Notes under the pieces: model-generated
Databases searched by the model: none
Seen by the model: only the letters and a program-made list of their open reading frames with translations
What the model was told of the DNA's origin: nothing
Program-made: the position numbers and the translations under genes
Source of the DNA: Promethearchaeota archaeon
GTDB taxonomy: Archaea > Asgardarchaeota > Lokiarchaeia > Sigynarchaeales > SOKP01
Assembly (NCBI GenBank): GCA_016839655.1
Contig: JAEOTW010000208.1
Location: 1-11,716 of the forward strand
DNA length: 11,716 bases
Direction of reading: 5' to 3'
Shown here: piece after piece, positions 1 to 6,171 of the stretch
How positions within the stretch are numbered: the first letter of the stretch is position 1
Layout: each line of letters opens with the position of its first letter

Positions 1-57
1 TTAAGTAATAATACAACATTTGTTATATTAAAATAAGATTCTAAATGATCAATCTTT

Positions 58-71
58 TAGATTTAAATCTA
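58..71 (+). promoter_or_regulatory. Probable TATA-box region of the 282-aa gene, inside a 14-bp palindrome
   Basis: A perfect 14-bp palindrome (TAGATTT/AAATCTA) holds a TTTAAA core about 28 nt before the ATG at 94, where an archaeal TATA box is expected for a short-leader or leaderless transcript. The symmetry could also serve a repressor. Short AT-only palindromes are common in AT-rich DNA, so the operator idea is weak and the promoter idea moderate. Confidence 0.4.
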
Positions 72-93
72 TTCAATTACTTTTTTTCAAAAT

Positions 94-942
94 ATGGCGA
101 GAATCGAAATTCGCTGTCCAATTTGTGCGCAATGGGAATATATAGAGATTGCAGATGATGCTACCAAAAATGTTACGAAAGGGCTTTTAGCAATTAATAT
201 TGCAGCAGGAATGGTATGCGAACATTCGTTTATCGCATATGTAGATAAAAATTTAACTGTTAGAGATTGTTTAGTAGCTGACTTTAAAATCGAACTACCA
301 GAAAGTGCCTCCACAGTAGATAATAAAGAAGTTGTTACTCCAGAAACTGAAACTATTAAATTTGATTTAATTAGGTTAAATATTCCTGATATATTAATGG
401 TGAACGTTATCAAAACCATCTTTTTAGGAAAGAGAGCAGTAATACTTTCGGATCAGGAATTCCTCTATAATCATCTTATTAATTTTTTTAAATCAATTAT
501 GGAAAATACATTCAAAATGGATTTAACAATTATTTCGGAGATAGAATATAAAAAAAGAAAAAATGAATACAAGGAATATATTGTCTTTAAGAATCGGGAA
601 ATAGTAAGAGATAAGGAAAAAAGTATTAATCCGAAAAAGTTGGAATTCGAGAAAGCAATGGTCCAAAAGTTCATTAATGAATATGATTTGATGGCGGGGG
701 TTATCATATTAAGAAATGAAATAAATAAATGTTATGAGTTTTCTAAAGCTATAGCCGAACTCATTCAAAATAAAGAAGCTAAAGCAATAACATCTAAATT
801 ATTAATAGACTACATTTTAGAAAAACATGGGGAACGAATACAAAAACCCTATCTATCTTTTTTAATTGAGATTGTTCTTAACTATTTTAAAGTCGAAGTC
901 CCTAAAATCAGTGGAGTGACTGATCTACTAGGATTTCTATAA
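94..942 (+). CDS. Unrecognised 282-aa protein with zinc-ribbon-like N-terminus
   Basis: I do not recognise this family with certainty. The first 60 residues look like a small metal-binding domain: Cys8-Pro-x-Cys11, then Cys42-x-His44 followed by a hydrophobic stretch and YVD, which could complete a C2CH or similar site. Residues about 65-95 are an acidic, Thr/Glu/Pro-rich linker. The rest (about 95-282) is predicted to be mainly helical, with Lys/Glu-rich charged stretches, no signal peptide and no membrane segment, so the protein is probably cytosolic. The start at 94 fits the TATA-like element near 65. The gene ends 8 nt from the stop of the convergent iron-sulfur protein gene. The N-terminal zinc domain could be an adaptor module, but nothing here assigns a function. 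Confidence 0.8.
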   Translation: MARIEIRCPICAQWEYIEIADDATKNVTKGLLAINIAAGMVCEHSFIAYVDKNLTVRDCLVADFKIELPESASTVDNKEVVTPETETIKFDLIRLNIPDILMVNVIKTIFLGKRAVILSDQEFLYNHLINFFKSIMENTFKMDLTIISEIEYKKRKNEYKEYIVFKNREIVRDKEKSINPKKLEFEKAMVQKFINEYDLMAGVIILRNEINKCYEFSKAIAELIQNKEAKAITSKLLIDYILEKHGERIQKPYLSFLIEIVLNYFKVEVPKISGVTDLLGFL

Positions 943-950
943 GAATAAGA

Positions 951-2024
951 TTAAATTTTTCTTTCGGCTATTGAATTTTTTAATTTTTCGTAAGATCGTT
1001 TACCATTTGAAAAAGGACAAACTTTAATACATATACTACAACCTTGAGTTTTTAAAAAATAGGGAAAACATTTTTCTCTCTCAATCCATGTACACATAGC
1101 TCCAATACCAGGAACATTGTCAACATTAATTCGTTTTTCTTCTAGAATTGCATCAGTGGGACACTCTTTTTGGCATAAGCCACATATTTTACAATATTCT
1201 TCAATCCAAGTGTGGTCTGAGTTATCAGTATAATCAAAGAGCTTCTCTTCGATAAATATAGGGGCTAGTCGTTGTCGAGGACCAAACTCAGGAGTAATAA
1301 GCATTCCATGTTTTCCTTGCCCTCCCATACCTGCCTTACCTGCGAGGGGTGGTGTACATACAAGACCGCCAAGAGGGTGATTACTTTGACAACGTACTCC
1401 TTTTTTTCGTAACCATCGTGCAATATCATTGACTGCCTCCCCTAAAGTTGCATATACTCGCATAACTTCCATACCAGCAGTAGGGAGGGGTGCAGTATCA
1501 ATTTTTTCTTTCTTCATCTCTTGCATAAATACTAAAGCATAGCGAAAGAGGACATATTTTTCTTTAAAAATTAATTGAGTCGGTAATTCTGTAAATCCAA
1601 TCTTAATTATATTCCATTTCTCTGAACTATATTCATTAAGTTCTTGCCATAACTTCATATTAGAAATTGGACTATGCACCATATCTTTTTTAAATGTGGA
1701 GTTTTCTATTTCTTGAAGATAAGGATTTAAATCAGTAAAACTCCGTTTTCTTCCTTTCAACATTTTTGGACCATATCTTAGCAGAATCTTAAACATAGAT
1801 CGACCTGAACCTTCCCCTTTTTTAGCAGAATACATCCTTCTCACAGGTCCTTTTCCAGCATCGGAATCCTTAAATCCAATACTGAATAAATATGCAAAAC
1901 CTTCTTTTACGGAAGATTCATGGTACTTAATAACCTGATCTGGATATTTTCGGCAGAATTCTAGAAAAGACCGTTCGTGTTTTCCTGCCATAGGATTGAA
2001 AGAAGAATCTTGTATATTAGACAT
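951..2024 (-). CDS. Reductive-dehalogenase/QueG-like corrinoid iron-sulfur protein
   Basis: This 357-aa protein resembles the catalytic and ferredoxin parts of RdhA reductive dehalogenases and the related epoxyqueuosine reductase QueG, which use cobalamin and two 4Fe-4S clusters. Residues about 224-262 carry the core (PPLAGKAGMGGQGKHG, then LITPEFGPR) that precedes the clusters in RdhA proteins. Cluster motif one is C278-x2-C281-x2-C284-x3-C288-P. Motif two is C329-x2-C332-x3-C336-P, with C311 or C319 as the likely fourth ligand. There is no twin-arginine signal and no membrane segment, unlike respiratory RdhA, so a cytosolic role is likely. The start follows a TATA-like AAATACTT about 25 nt upstream. 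It is divergent from a MarR-family gene with a perfect inverted repeat between them, suggesting ligand-controlled expression. Dehalogenation is not demonstrated; another corrinoid-dependent reduction is equally possible. Confidence 0.75.
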   Translation of the reverse strand: MSNIQDSSFNPMAGKHERSFLEFCRKYPDQVIKYHESSVKEGFAYLFSIGFKDSDAGKGPVRRMYSAKKGEGSGRSMFKILLRYGPKMLKGRKRSFTDLNPYLQEIENSTFKKDMVHSPISNMKLWQELNEYSSEKWNIIKIGFTELPTQLIFKEKYVLFRYALVFMQEMKKEKIDTAPLPTAGMEVMRVYATLGEAVNDIARWLRKKGVRCQSNHPLGGLVCTPPLAGKAGMGGQGKHGMLITPEFGPRQRLAPIFIEEKLFDYTDNSDHTWIEEYCKICGLCQKECPTDAILEEKRINVDNVPGIGAMCTWIEREKCFPYFLKTQGCSICIKVCPFSNGKRSYEKLKNSIAERKI

Positions 2025-2055
2025 AATACAATAATATTAAAACAAGTATTTAACC

Positions 2056-2073
2056 ATTTGCATTCTTGCAAAT
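2056..2073. promoter_or_regulatory. Candidate MarR operator: perfect inverted repeat ATTTGCA-N4-TGCAAAT
   Basis: Two perfect 7-bp half-sites are separated by TTCT, giving an 18-bp symmetric site of the size MarR dimers bind. It lies between the divergent iron-sulfur protein gene (start 2024) and the marR-like gene (start 2122), just upstream of both presumed TATA boxes. A third half-site, TGCAAA at 2084-2089, overlaps the BRE/TATA region of the marR-like gene. This layout predicts that the MarR protein controls itself and its neighbour. Binding is inferred. Confidence 0.55.
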
Positions 2074-2084
2074 ATTCTGAAAAT

Positions 2085-2099
2085 GCAAAGATTTATATC
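2085..2099 (+). promoter_or_regulatory. BRE/TATA promoter of the marR-like gene
   Basis: A purine-rich GCAAAG followed by ATTTATATC resembles an archaeal BRE plus TATA box. It lies about 27 nt before the ATG at 2122 and would give a transcript with little or no leader. An ATG at 2083 lies in or upstream of this element, which is the main reason for preferring 2122. Confidence 0.5.
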
Positions 2100-2121
2100 A
2101 ATAAAAATCTACTTATACATA

Positions 2122-2580
2122 ATGAATCCTGAAGAAACTCAATTTATGGAAATATTTACAACATTTATTGAACGATTTACTCAGGGTATGGAAGGCTTTC
2201 AATATAAAGGAAAACACATCGGAACTGGTATGTTTCTTTTAAATTTTATCGGTAAACACCCTAATTGTTCGATGTCTGATGTAAAGGTATTTCTAAAATT
2301 AATTCCTAGCGCTGCTACTAGGAGAATTGATAAATTGGTCAATATAGGACTAGTACATCGGATTAATGATGATAAAGATCGTCGGCTAGTTAAATTGATT
2401 CTAACTGAAGAAGGGAAGGGATTATACCAGAAATTTCTGCAAACCCGAATATTTGGTATGCAGATGATGAAACAAGAATTTTCCCAGGAAGACTTGGCAA
2501 TATTCTTTAAAATTTTAAAGCGAGTTGTTGAATTGAAATCAAAATTCCCTAAAAAGCCAGAGTTTTTCAAAAATCAATAA
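2122..2580 (+). CDS. MarR-family winged-helix transcriptional regulator
   Basis: This 152-aa protein has MarR family length and layout. An N-terminal helix (about 5-25) is for dimerisation. The winged helix-turn-helix spans about residues 45-97, with a recognition-helix region around SAATRRIDKLV and a wing carrying the characteristic D-x-R-R (DDKDRRLVKLILT), followed by TEEGK. C-terminal helices from about 100 to 140 would complete the dimer. MarR proteins are usually autorepressors released by small phenolic or other ligands. A perfect inverted repeat lies 49 nt upstream of the start, shared with the divergent corrinoid iron-sulfur protein gene, its likely target. The ATG at 2122 is preferred over the in-frame ATG at 2083 because the TATA element at 2091-2098 lies between them. 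The gene ends 7 nt before a hairpin with a T-rich tail. Confidence 0.88.
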   Translation: MNPEETQFMEIFTTFIERFTQGMEGFQYKGKHIGTGMFLLNFIGKHPNCSMSDVKVFLKLIPSAATRRIDKLVNIGLVHRINDDKDRRLVKLILTEEGKGLYQKFLQTRIFGMQMMKQEFSQEDLAIFFKILKRVVELKSKFPKKPEFFKNQ

Positions 2581-2587
2581 TTTTCTT

Positions 2588-2617
2588 CGTGAAACAGACC
2601 TTTCACGTTATTTTTTA
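2588..2617 (+). terminator. Hairpin plus T-rich tail after the marR-like gene
   Basis: A perfect 7-bp stem (CGTGAAA / TTTCACG, loop CAGACC, 2588-2607) is followed by TTATTTTTTA. It sits just after the marR-like stop at 2580. The shape fits a terminator. Archaea depend mostly on the T-tract, so the hairpin may be secondary or may be a protein-binding site. Confidence 0.5.
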
Positions 2618-2761
2618 TATATCTCTTTAATATGTATTGAAAGCAAAATTTTATGGTATTGTATATGGGGAGAATAGGAAAATTTTTGTTATATAAACAA
2701 ACATATTTATACAGAATTCCCTTAATATCTCTTATATTCAAATTTGATATCCTTTTAACAA

Positions 2762-3016
2762 ATGAAATTTCATAAAGATTATCCAAAAATGCCATTTATT
2801 TATCACCAAGAAATATCTGAATTCTATATAGAGCCCCATTCTTTAATGACTACCTCTTTAAATAGAAATCACTTTGATTGTGAATATTGTGGTAGACAAC
2901 TACATGGAAAAAGATTAAAACGTCATATAAATATATGCCAAAAAACTACGATACATATTTTTTGTTCTAAAGAGTGTAAAAATAGGTGGTGTTTTGATAC
3001 CCAAAAAAGGAGATAA
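2762..3016 (+). CDS. Small double zinc-finger protein (TRASH/MYM-like), 84 aa
   Basis: The protein has about 35 N-terminal residues without a motif, followed by a cysteine-rich half. C40-x2-C43, H55 and C59 form a C2HC zinc-finger pattern (FDCEYCG ... RHINIC). After a short strand comes FCSKECKNRW with C68 and C72, and then C77. The C40/C43 plus C68/C72 pairs also match the CxxC...FCSxxC arrangement of TRASH/MYM-type metal-binding domains, so either one interleaved or two separate zinc sites are possible. The C-terminus is basic (QKRR). Such small proteins often bind nucleic acid or act as metal sensors or adaptors, but no partner can be named. A hairpin shared with the convergent metallo-hydrolase gene follows at 3033-3051. 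Confidence 0.75.
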   Translation: MKFHKDYPKMPFIYHQEISEFYIEPHSLMTTSLNRNHFDCEYCGRQLHGKRLKRHINICQKTTIHIFCSKECKNRWCFDTQKRR

Positions 3017-3032
3017 AATTTAAAAATATTTT

Positions 3033-3051
3033 TTATCTTTTCATAAGATAA
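3033..3051. terminator. Bidirectional hairpin between convergent genes
   Basis: A perfect 7-bp stem, TTATCTT / AAGATAA with loop TTCAT, lies between the zinc-finger gene stop (3016) and the metallo-hydrolase stop (3056). A T-rich run precedes the stem on the plus strand. Being symmetric and placed between two 3' ends, it could end transcription from both sides. Confidence 0.45.
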
Positions 3052-3055
3052 ATAC

Positions 3056-4072
3056 TTATAGATGAAATTCAGTTCCAACTATTCCAAAAGTATGAGACGG
3101 ATGTCTCGACATGATTTTATTAAATTCAAAACCAGTGCAGTGCATTCCACATGTAATTTCTGGGTTTAATCCTTCGATAAACCGAACTGAGTCTTCTATG
3201 GCTTCAGTTTTTTCCCATTCCTTATGAAATCCACCGATTACAGCATAAATTTTGTTAATTCCAGTTAATTTTTGCCCATGTTTTATGATATTTACTATCC
3301 CTGTGTGACCACATCCTGTAATTACTACGAGCCCTTTCTCCTTAATATTAATATAGATTGAAATTTCGTCTCTAAACGTATTTTTTTCAAATTCTTTTCT
3401 ACTTTTCATTAGATAAAACCCTTTGGTAAGTTCTTTTTCATCAAATATCTCAATTTCTCCACTTGTAGTAATTCCTGATGTTAGTTTTATTGGTGTATTT
3501 ATCTCTATAATTTTAAGATTATTTTGGTCAACTAAGTTTTCAATTATAGATTTGTTCATTGAAGGCAATTTGATATTGTAAATAAATTTATTTTCTTTTT
3601 GTAAATCACGGAATTTTTCTGTTAAAACTTCAGGAGAATAAAATGCTTGACCTGATTTTGGTACTAAAATAATGTTTTGATTATAGGAATTGGGTGTCAG
3701 AATTAATTCACAACCTTCTTTTAATTTAGGAAGGACATTCATTAAACCACCATAATGATCAACATGACCATGACTTAATATCAATTTGTTATAATCCTTG
3801 AAATCTATGCCCATAGCTTCTGCGTTCATAATTATAGAATTCCTAGGCCCTCCTGCATCTAAAAGATATTTTTTTATCTCTTCTCCTTGTTGTATTTCTA
3901 TACTCATTGCAAGGCCATGTTCTGCTAAATATTTACTCCCATTTGTATGAGGTTGTATTATTTTTCCTTCAAATTTTTCGTCAGTCAATAAAGTTGAAAT
4001 AGAGGTATTTGTTGTCAAAACTTTAATCGTTAAATTACCACTTTCAATACCATCTGATATATCTATACTCAT
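3056..4072 (-). CDS. Metallo-beta-lactamase-fold hydrolase, COG1237 type
   Basis: This 338-aa MBL-fold protein has the metal motif SHGHVDHYGGL (H101, H103, D105, H106), GCGHTG (H256), GGFH (H283) and CGMHCTG (H311). The last three and the overall length are typical of COG1237, which includes the archaeal enzyme that builds the ribofuranosylaminobenzene-phosphate moiety in methanopterin synthesis (established for the methanogen homologue). Many COG1237 members have unassigned roles, so the substrate is not certain. Residues about 125-240 form an insertion between the metal motifs. There is no signal peptide, so the protein is cytosolic. A possible 47-aa reading frame ends 41 nt upstream on the same strand, with no clear separate promoter in the gap. 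Its 3' end faces the small zinc-finger gene. Confidence 0.85.
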   Translation of the reverse strand: MSIDISDGIESGNLTIKVLTTNTSISTLLTDEKFEGKIIQPHTNGSKYLAEHGLAMSIEIQQGEEIKKYLLDAGGPRNSIIMNAEAMGIDFKDYNKLILSHGHVDHYGGLMNVLPKLKEGCELILTPNSYNQNIILVPKSGQAFYSPEVLTEKFRDLQKENKFIYNIKLPSMNKSIIENLVDQNNLKIIEINTPIKLTSGITTSGEIEIFDEKELTKGFYLMKSRKEFEKNTFRDEISIYINIKEKGLVVITGCGHTGIVNIIKHGQKLTGINKIYAVIGGFHKEWEKTEAIEDSVRFIEGLNPEITCGMHCTGFEFNKIMSRHPSHTFGIVGTEFHL

Positions 4073-4113
4073 TTTGGATTCCCATATATTTAGTTATAAT
4101 TTTATAATATCTT

Positions 4114-4257
4114 CTATTTTTTTAATACTTTATTCAATTCCTCATTTCTTTTATTGAAAAGAATCTTATTTTTTTCAATTATTATTTTCCAGAGTTCTTC
4201 TCTTTGTTCCTTAGAAGATGAATTCAATTTTTCATATAATTTCTTAATTCCTTCCAA
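4114..4257 (-). CDS. Possible 47-aa charged helical small protein, TTG start
   Basis: An open frame from TTG (4257) to TAG (4114) encodes a Lys/Glu-rich, mostly helical 47-aa peptide (LEGIKKLYEKLNSS ... LNKVLKK). A GAGG sequence lies 9 nt before the TTG, an acceptable Shine-Dalgarno spacing. An in-frame stop two codons upstream fixes the 5' limit. It sits between the tRNA-Gly 3' end and the metallo-hydrolase start, on the same strand as both. Its amphipathic, low-complexity composition could arise by chance in AT-rich DNA. There is no recognised family and no function can be given. Confidence 0.35.
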   Translation of the reverse strand: MEGIKKLYEKLNSSSKEQREELWKIIIEKNKILFNKRNEELNKVLKK

Positions 4258-4291
4258 GTATTAAACCCTCTTTCAAAACGAATAAAATATA

Positions 4292-4394
4292 TGCGCCGCC
4301 CGGGAATTGAACCCGGGTCGCCAAGTAATTGCGAACAATGTCTTTTTCCATGGTTCATGGCAACCTGGCATACTTACCACTATACTAGCAGCGC
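4292..4394 (-). tRNA. tRNA-Gly(GCC) with a 31-nt intron
   Basis: The full cloverleaf can be drawn. The acceptor stem is GCGCTGC with GCGGCGC (one G-U pair) and discriminator A at 4292. The D-arm has GTAT/GTAT pairs around an AGTGGTAA loop. The anticodon stem is CCAGG/CTTGG, the variable loop CGAC, the T-arm CCGGG-TTCAATT-CCCGG. The anticodon loop reads TT-GCC-A-(intron)-A, so the tRNA decodes GGC and GGU. CCA is not encoded. A TATA-like TTTAATATATT lies about 20-29 nt upstream. The G-C rich stems stand out from the AT-rich surroundings, as expected for a structural RNA. Confidence 0.95.
4327..4357 (-). other. tRNA intron at position 37/38 with canonical bulge-helix-bulge
   Basis: The 31-nt intron lies directly after A37, the usual archaeal site. 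Exon TTGC (positions 32-35) pairs perfectly with intron GCAA, the 4-bp central helix. The flanking 3-nt bulges are CA|T (5' splice site) and TT|A (3' splice site). Inside, GAAC pairs with GTTC and the helix continues ATG/CAT after one C-T mismatch, closing on a purine-rich loop. This is a full hBHBh' substrate for the archaeal splicing endonuclease. Confidence 0.92.
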
Positions 4395-4410
4395 ATAATT
4401 GTTAATAATA

Positions 4411-4423
4411 GGAATATATTAAA
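4411..4423 (-). promoter_or_regulatory. TATA-like promoter of tRNA-Gly
   Basis: Read on the minus strand, TTTAATATATTCC lies about 17-29 nt before the first tRNA base at 4394. This is the expected place for an archaeal TATA box driving transcription near the mature 5' end. Confidence 0.5.
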
Positions 4424-4457
4424 AAATTAAAATTTAATGATTATTAGAAAATCTTTT

Positions 4458-5474
4458 TTATTGTACAATTTCGGATATAACTTGTTTGATAGCATTATTA
4501 TTTATAAAATTTTCAAGCTCTTGTATACTATGGGGTAAGCCCTCTCTAACGCCAATTTCTTGACATTCTAAGTAAGACATAGCAGTTGCCATTTTTGATG
4601 TTTTTTCAAGAGAGAAATTGCCTAACCGTGAGATTAAAATTCCAGTTAGGAAAGCGTCTCCTGCCCCCGTTGTATCCTGTACATCACCAGCACTATACAC
4701 TCCACTATTTATAATTATCTTTCCATCTGAAATAATTGAACCATTAGGGCCATCAGTTATAGAAATTAATTTAATTCCCATATCCAAGAAAGTTTTAATC
4801 ATAAGAGTTTTTTTATTTTCATCCGTAAATTCTTGAGCTTCTTCCAAATTCATTGATACTACGTCAGAATTGGAAATCAAGATTTTTGCCCATTTTGGAG
4901 CATTTTTAATGATAGACATACTAGGAGCCGCAAAAACCATACCACCCTTGTCTTTTGTCAAAGTTATCGCTTTTTCTATAGCTTTACACCCATCATCACT
5001 AGTTAAAGATGTCCATGCAAATGCCTTAATATTTCCAAATAATTTTTCATTAACATCTGAAGAATTTAATAGATTATTAGCACCTTTATAAGCAAGAATA
5101 CTTCGATCTTTTCCCCATGGAGTTCTTAATATTATTGATAACGCTGTAGTGTCTCTATCAGTTTGAATTACTTGAGAGAGATCTACACCCCGTTTCCTTA
5201 AATCGGTCAGACAAATTTCTGCTGAAAAATCATTACCCATTACGCCAATATAAGCACTCTTTAATCCTAGCATTGATCCATTTGCAGCAATATTAGCACC
5301 TGAACCGCCTGGTACAAATCTAACACTCTTGACATTCAATTTACGAGAATATTCAATCGCTGTATACTTTTTAATAATATCTTTATCCATTAATTCAAAA
5401 CGTAATATATCGTCAATTTCAATCATAATATCTAAAGTGTTACTCCCAATCGCAATTAATTCTGGTAAATTCAT
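4458..5474 (-). CDS. PfkB/ribokinase-family sugar or nucleoside kinase
   Basis: This 338-aa protein has the complete PfkB fold and both signatures. The substrate-side glycine motif GGSGANIAANGSMLG is at residues 56-70. The ATP/anion-hole motif DTTGAGDAFLTG is at 267-278, with catalytic base D273. An NxxE motif (N209-L-E-E212) for magnesium and phosphate is also present. These enzymes transfer the ATP gamma-phosphate to a hydroxymethyl group of ribose, fructose, adenosine or similar substrates in the cytosol. Motifs alone do not fix the substrate, and no sugar-pathway gene is adjacent. The ATG at 5474 is preferred; an in-frame GTG three codons earlier (5483) is the alternative. Upstream lie two perfect inverted repeats between it and the GTPase gene. 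Downstream the tRNA-Gly gene begins 63 nt away on the same strand. Confidence 0.92.
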   Translation of the reverse strand: MNLPELIAIGSNTLDIMIEIDDILRFELMDKDIIKKYTAIEYSRKLNVKSVRFVPGGSGANIAANGSMLGLKSAYIGVMGNDFSAEICLTDLRKRGVDLSQVIQTDRDTTALSIILRTPWGKDRSILAYKGANNLLNSSDVNEKLFGNIKAFAWTSLTSDDGCKAIEKAITLTKDKGGMVFAAPSMSIIKNAPKWAKILISNSDVVSMNLEEAQEFTDENKKTLMIKTFLDMGIKLISITDGPNGSIISDGKIIINSGVYSAGDVQDTTGAGDAFLTGILISRLGNFSLEKTSKMATAMSYLECQEIGVREGLPHSIQELENFINNNAIKQVISEIVQ

Positions 5475-5550
5475 ATTTATCACTTAAAAAATACAAAATT
5501 TTGATTTGTAGAATAAGTTTAAAATAGACATAAATCTTTTAATAATTTTG

Positions 5551-5568
5551 CTAAGAAATGTTTCTTAG
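5551..5568. repeat. Perfect inverted repeat CTAAGAAA-TG-TTTCTTAG
   Basis: An 8-bp perfect inverted repeat with a 2-nt centre lies between the GTPase stop (5614) and the kinase start (5474). It could form a 3' hairpin on the GTPase transcript or be an operator upstream of the kinase. The centre is too tight for a normal hairpin loop without fraying, which slightly favours a dimer-binding site. Confidence 0.4.
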
Positions 5569-5575
5569 AGAATTT

Positions 5576-5595
5576 AAAGAATAGATTTATTCTTT
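5576..5595. repeat. Second perfect inverted repeat AAAGAATA-GATT-TATTCTTT
   Basis: An 8-bp perfect stem with a 4-nt loop begins 8 nt after the first repeat. Both share an AAGAA...TTCTT core and their centres are 26 bp apart. It lies about 19-38 nt past the GTPase stop, so it may act as a terminator hairpin or as the second of a pair of binding sites. Confidence 0.4.
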
Positions 5596-5613
5596 GTTTT
5601 TCATTGATTAGTA

Positions 5614-6171
5614 TTATGATTCCTCTTTACTTTTGCTGACAAGCTTTCCCATCTTCTTTGTCATGCGTTTTGTAAGCTCCAGAAAAGCTTTTTGAACATT
5701 ATCTCCATTTTTAGCTGATGTTTCAATATACAAACAGCCTTCTTTTTTTGCATATTCTTCTACTTCACTCCTATCTATTATCTGACCAATCTCTGGAATT
5801 AAATCGGATTTATTCCCTATTATTATGCTGGGGATATCATTAATTACTAGACTCCGCATTTCTGAAAGCCATTCTTTCATATTTGAAAATGTTTGATGCC
5901 TTGAAAGATCAAATACAACCAATGCTCCAAATGCACCTTCGTAAAAGCTACGATGGAGAAATTTAAATTTTTCCTGACCTCCTATATCCCATATATGGAG
6001 CTTTACAAATTTTTCTGGTGCGTATTCTATAGTTTTAGTTAAAAAATCAACGCCAATAGTTAATTTATATTTTAAAGTAAATTCATTGTGTATAAACCTG
6101 TTTAGTAAACTTGTTTTGCCTACCGCTCCTGGGCCAATTATTATTACTTTAAATGATAATTGCGCCGCGAT
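5614..6171 (-). CDS. Ras-like small GTPase, 5' end without a standard start codon
   Basis: The frame encodes a full G domain. G1 is GPGAVGKTS (6109-6135), G2 is the Thr of TIGVDF, G3 is WDIGGQ (5974-5991), G4 is GNKSD (5803-5817) and G5 is ETSAK (5710-5724). NKxD and TSAK resemble Ras/Rab, while the G3 GGQ is more like Arf or Galpha. There is no C-terminal prenylation cysteine; the tail is Lys/Ser-rich. Asgard genomes have many such GTPases, thought to act in trafficking or signalling. The frame is open from 6192, where a TGA precedes it, but contains no ATG, GTG or TTG before G1; the first is a TTG at 5922, inside the domain. The annotated 5' limit is an ATC, a placeholder. Loss of one base near 6182-6190 would join an ATG at 6193 to the frame, so a sequencing or real frameshift is likely. 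Rare ATA/ATC initiation is the alternative. Confidence 0.8.
   Translation of the reverse strand: MAAQLSFKVIIIGPGAVGKTSLLNRFIHNEFTLKYKLTIGVDFLTKTIEYAPEKFVKLHIWDIGGQEKFKFLHRSFYEGAFGALVVFDLSRHQTFSNMKEWLSEMRSLVINDIPSIIIGNKSDLIPEIGQIIDRSEVEEYAKKEGCLYIETSAKNGDNVQKAFLELTKRMTKKMGKLVSKSKEES

Noticed and set aside
2083..2121. ATG at 2083 as the marR-like start
   Set aside because: The extra residues are not MarR-like and the codons overlap the BRE/TATA element and a TGCAAA half-site.
2574..2795. Minus-strand open frame between the marR-like and zinc-finger genes
   Set aside because: It overlaps the terminator hairpin and both neighbouring gene ends and has low-complexity AT-driven composition.
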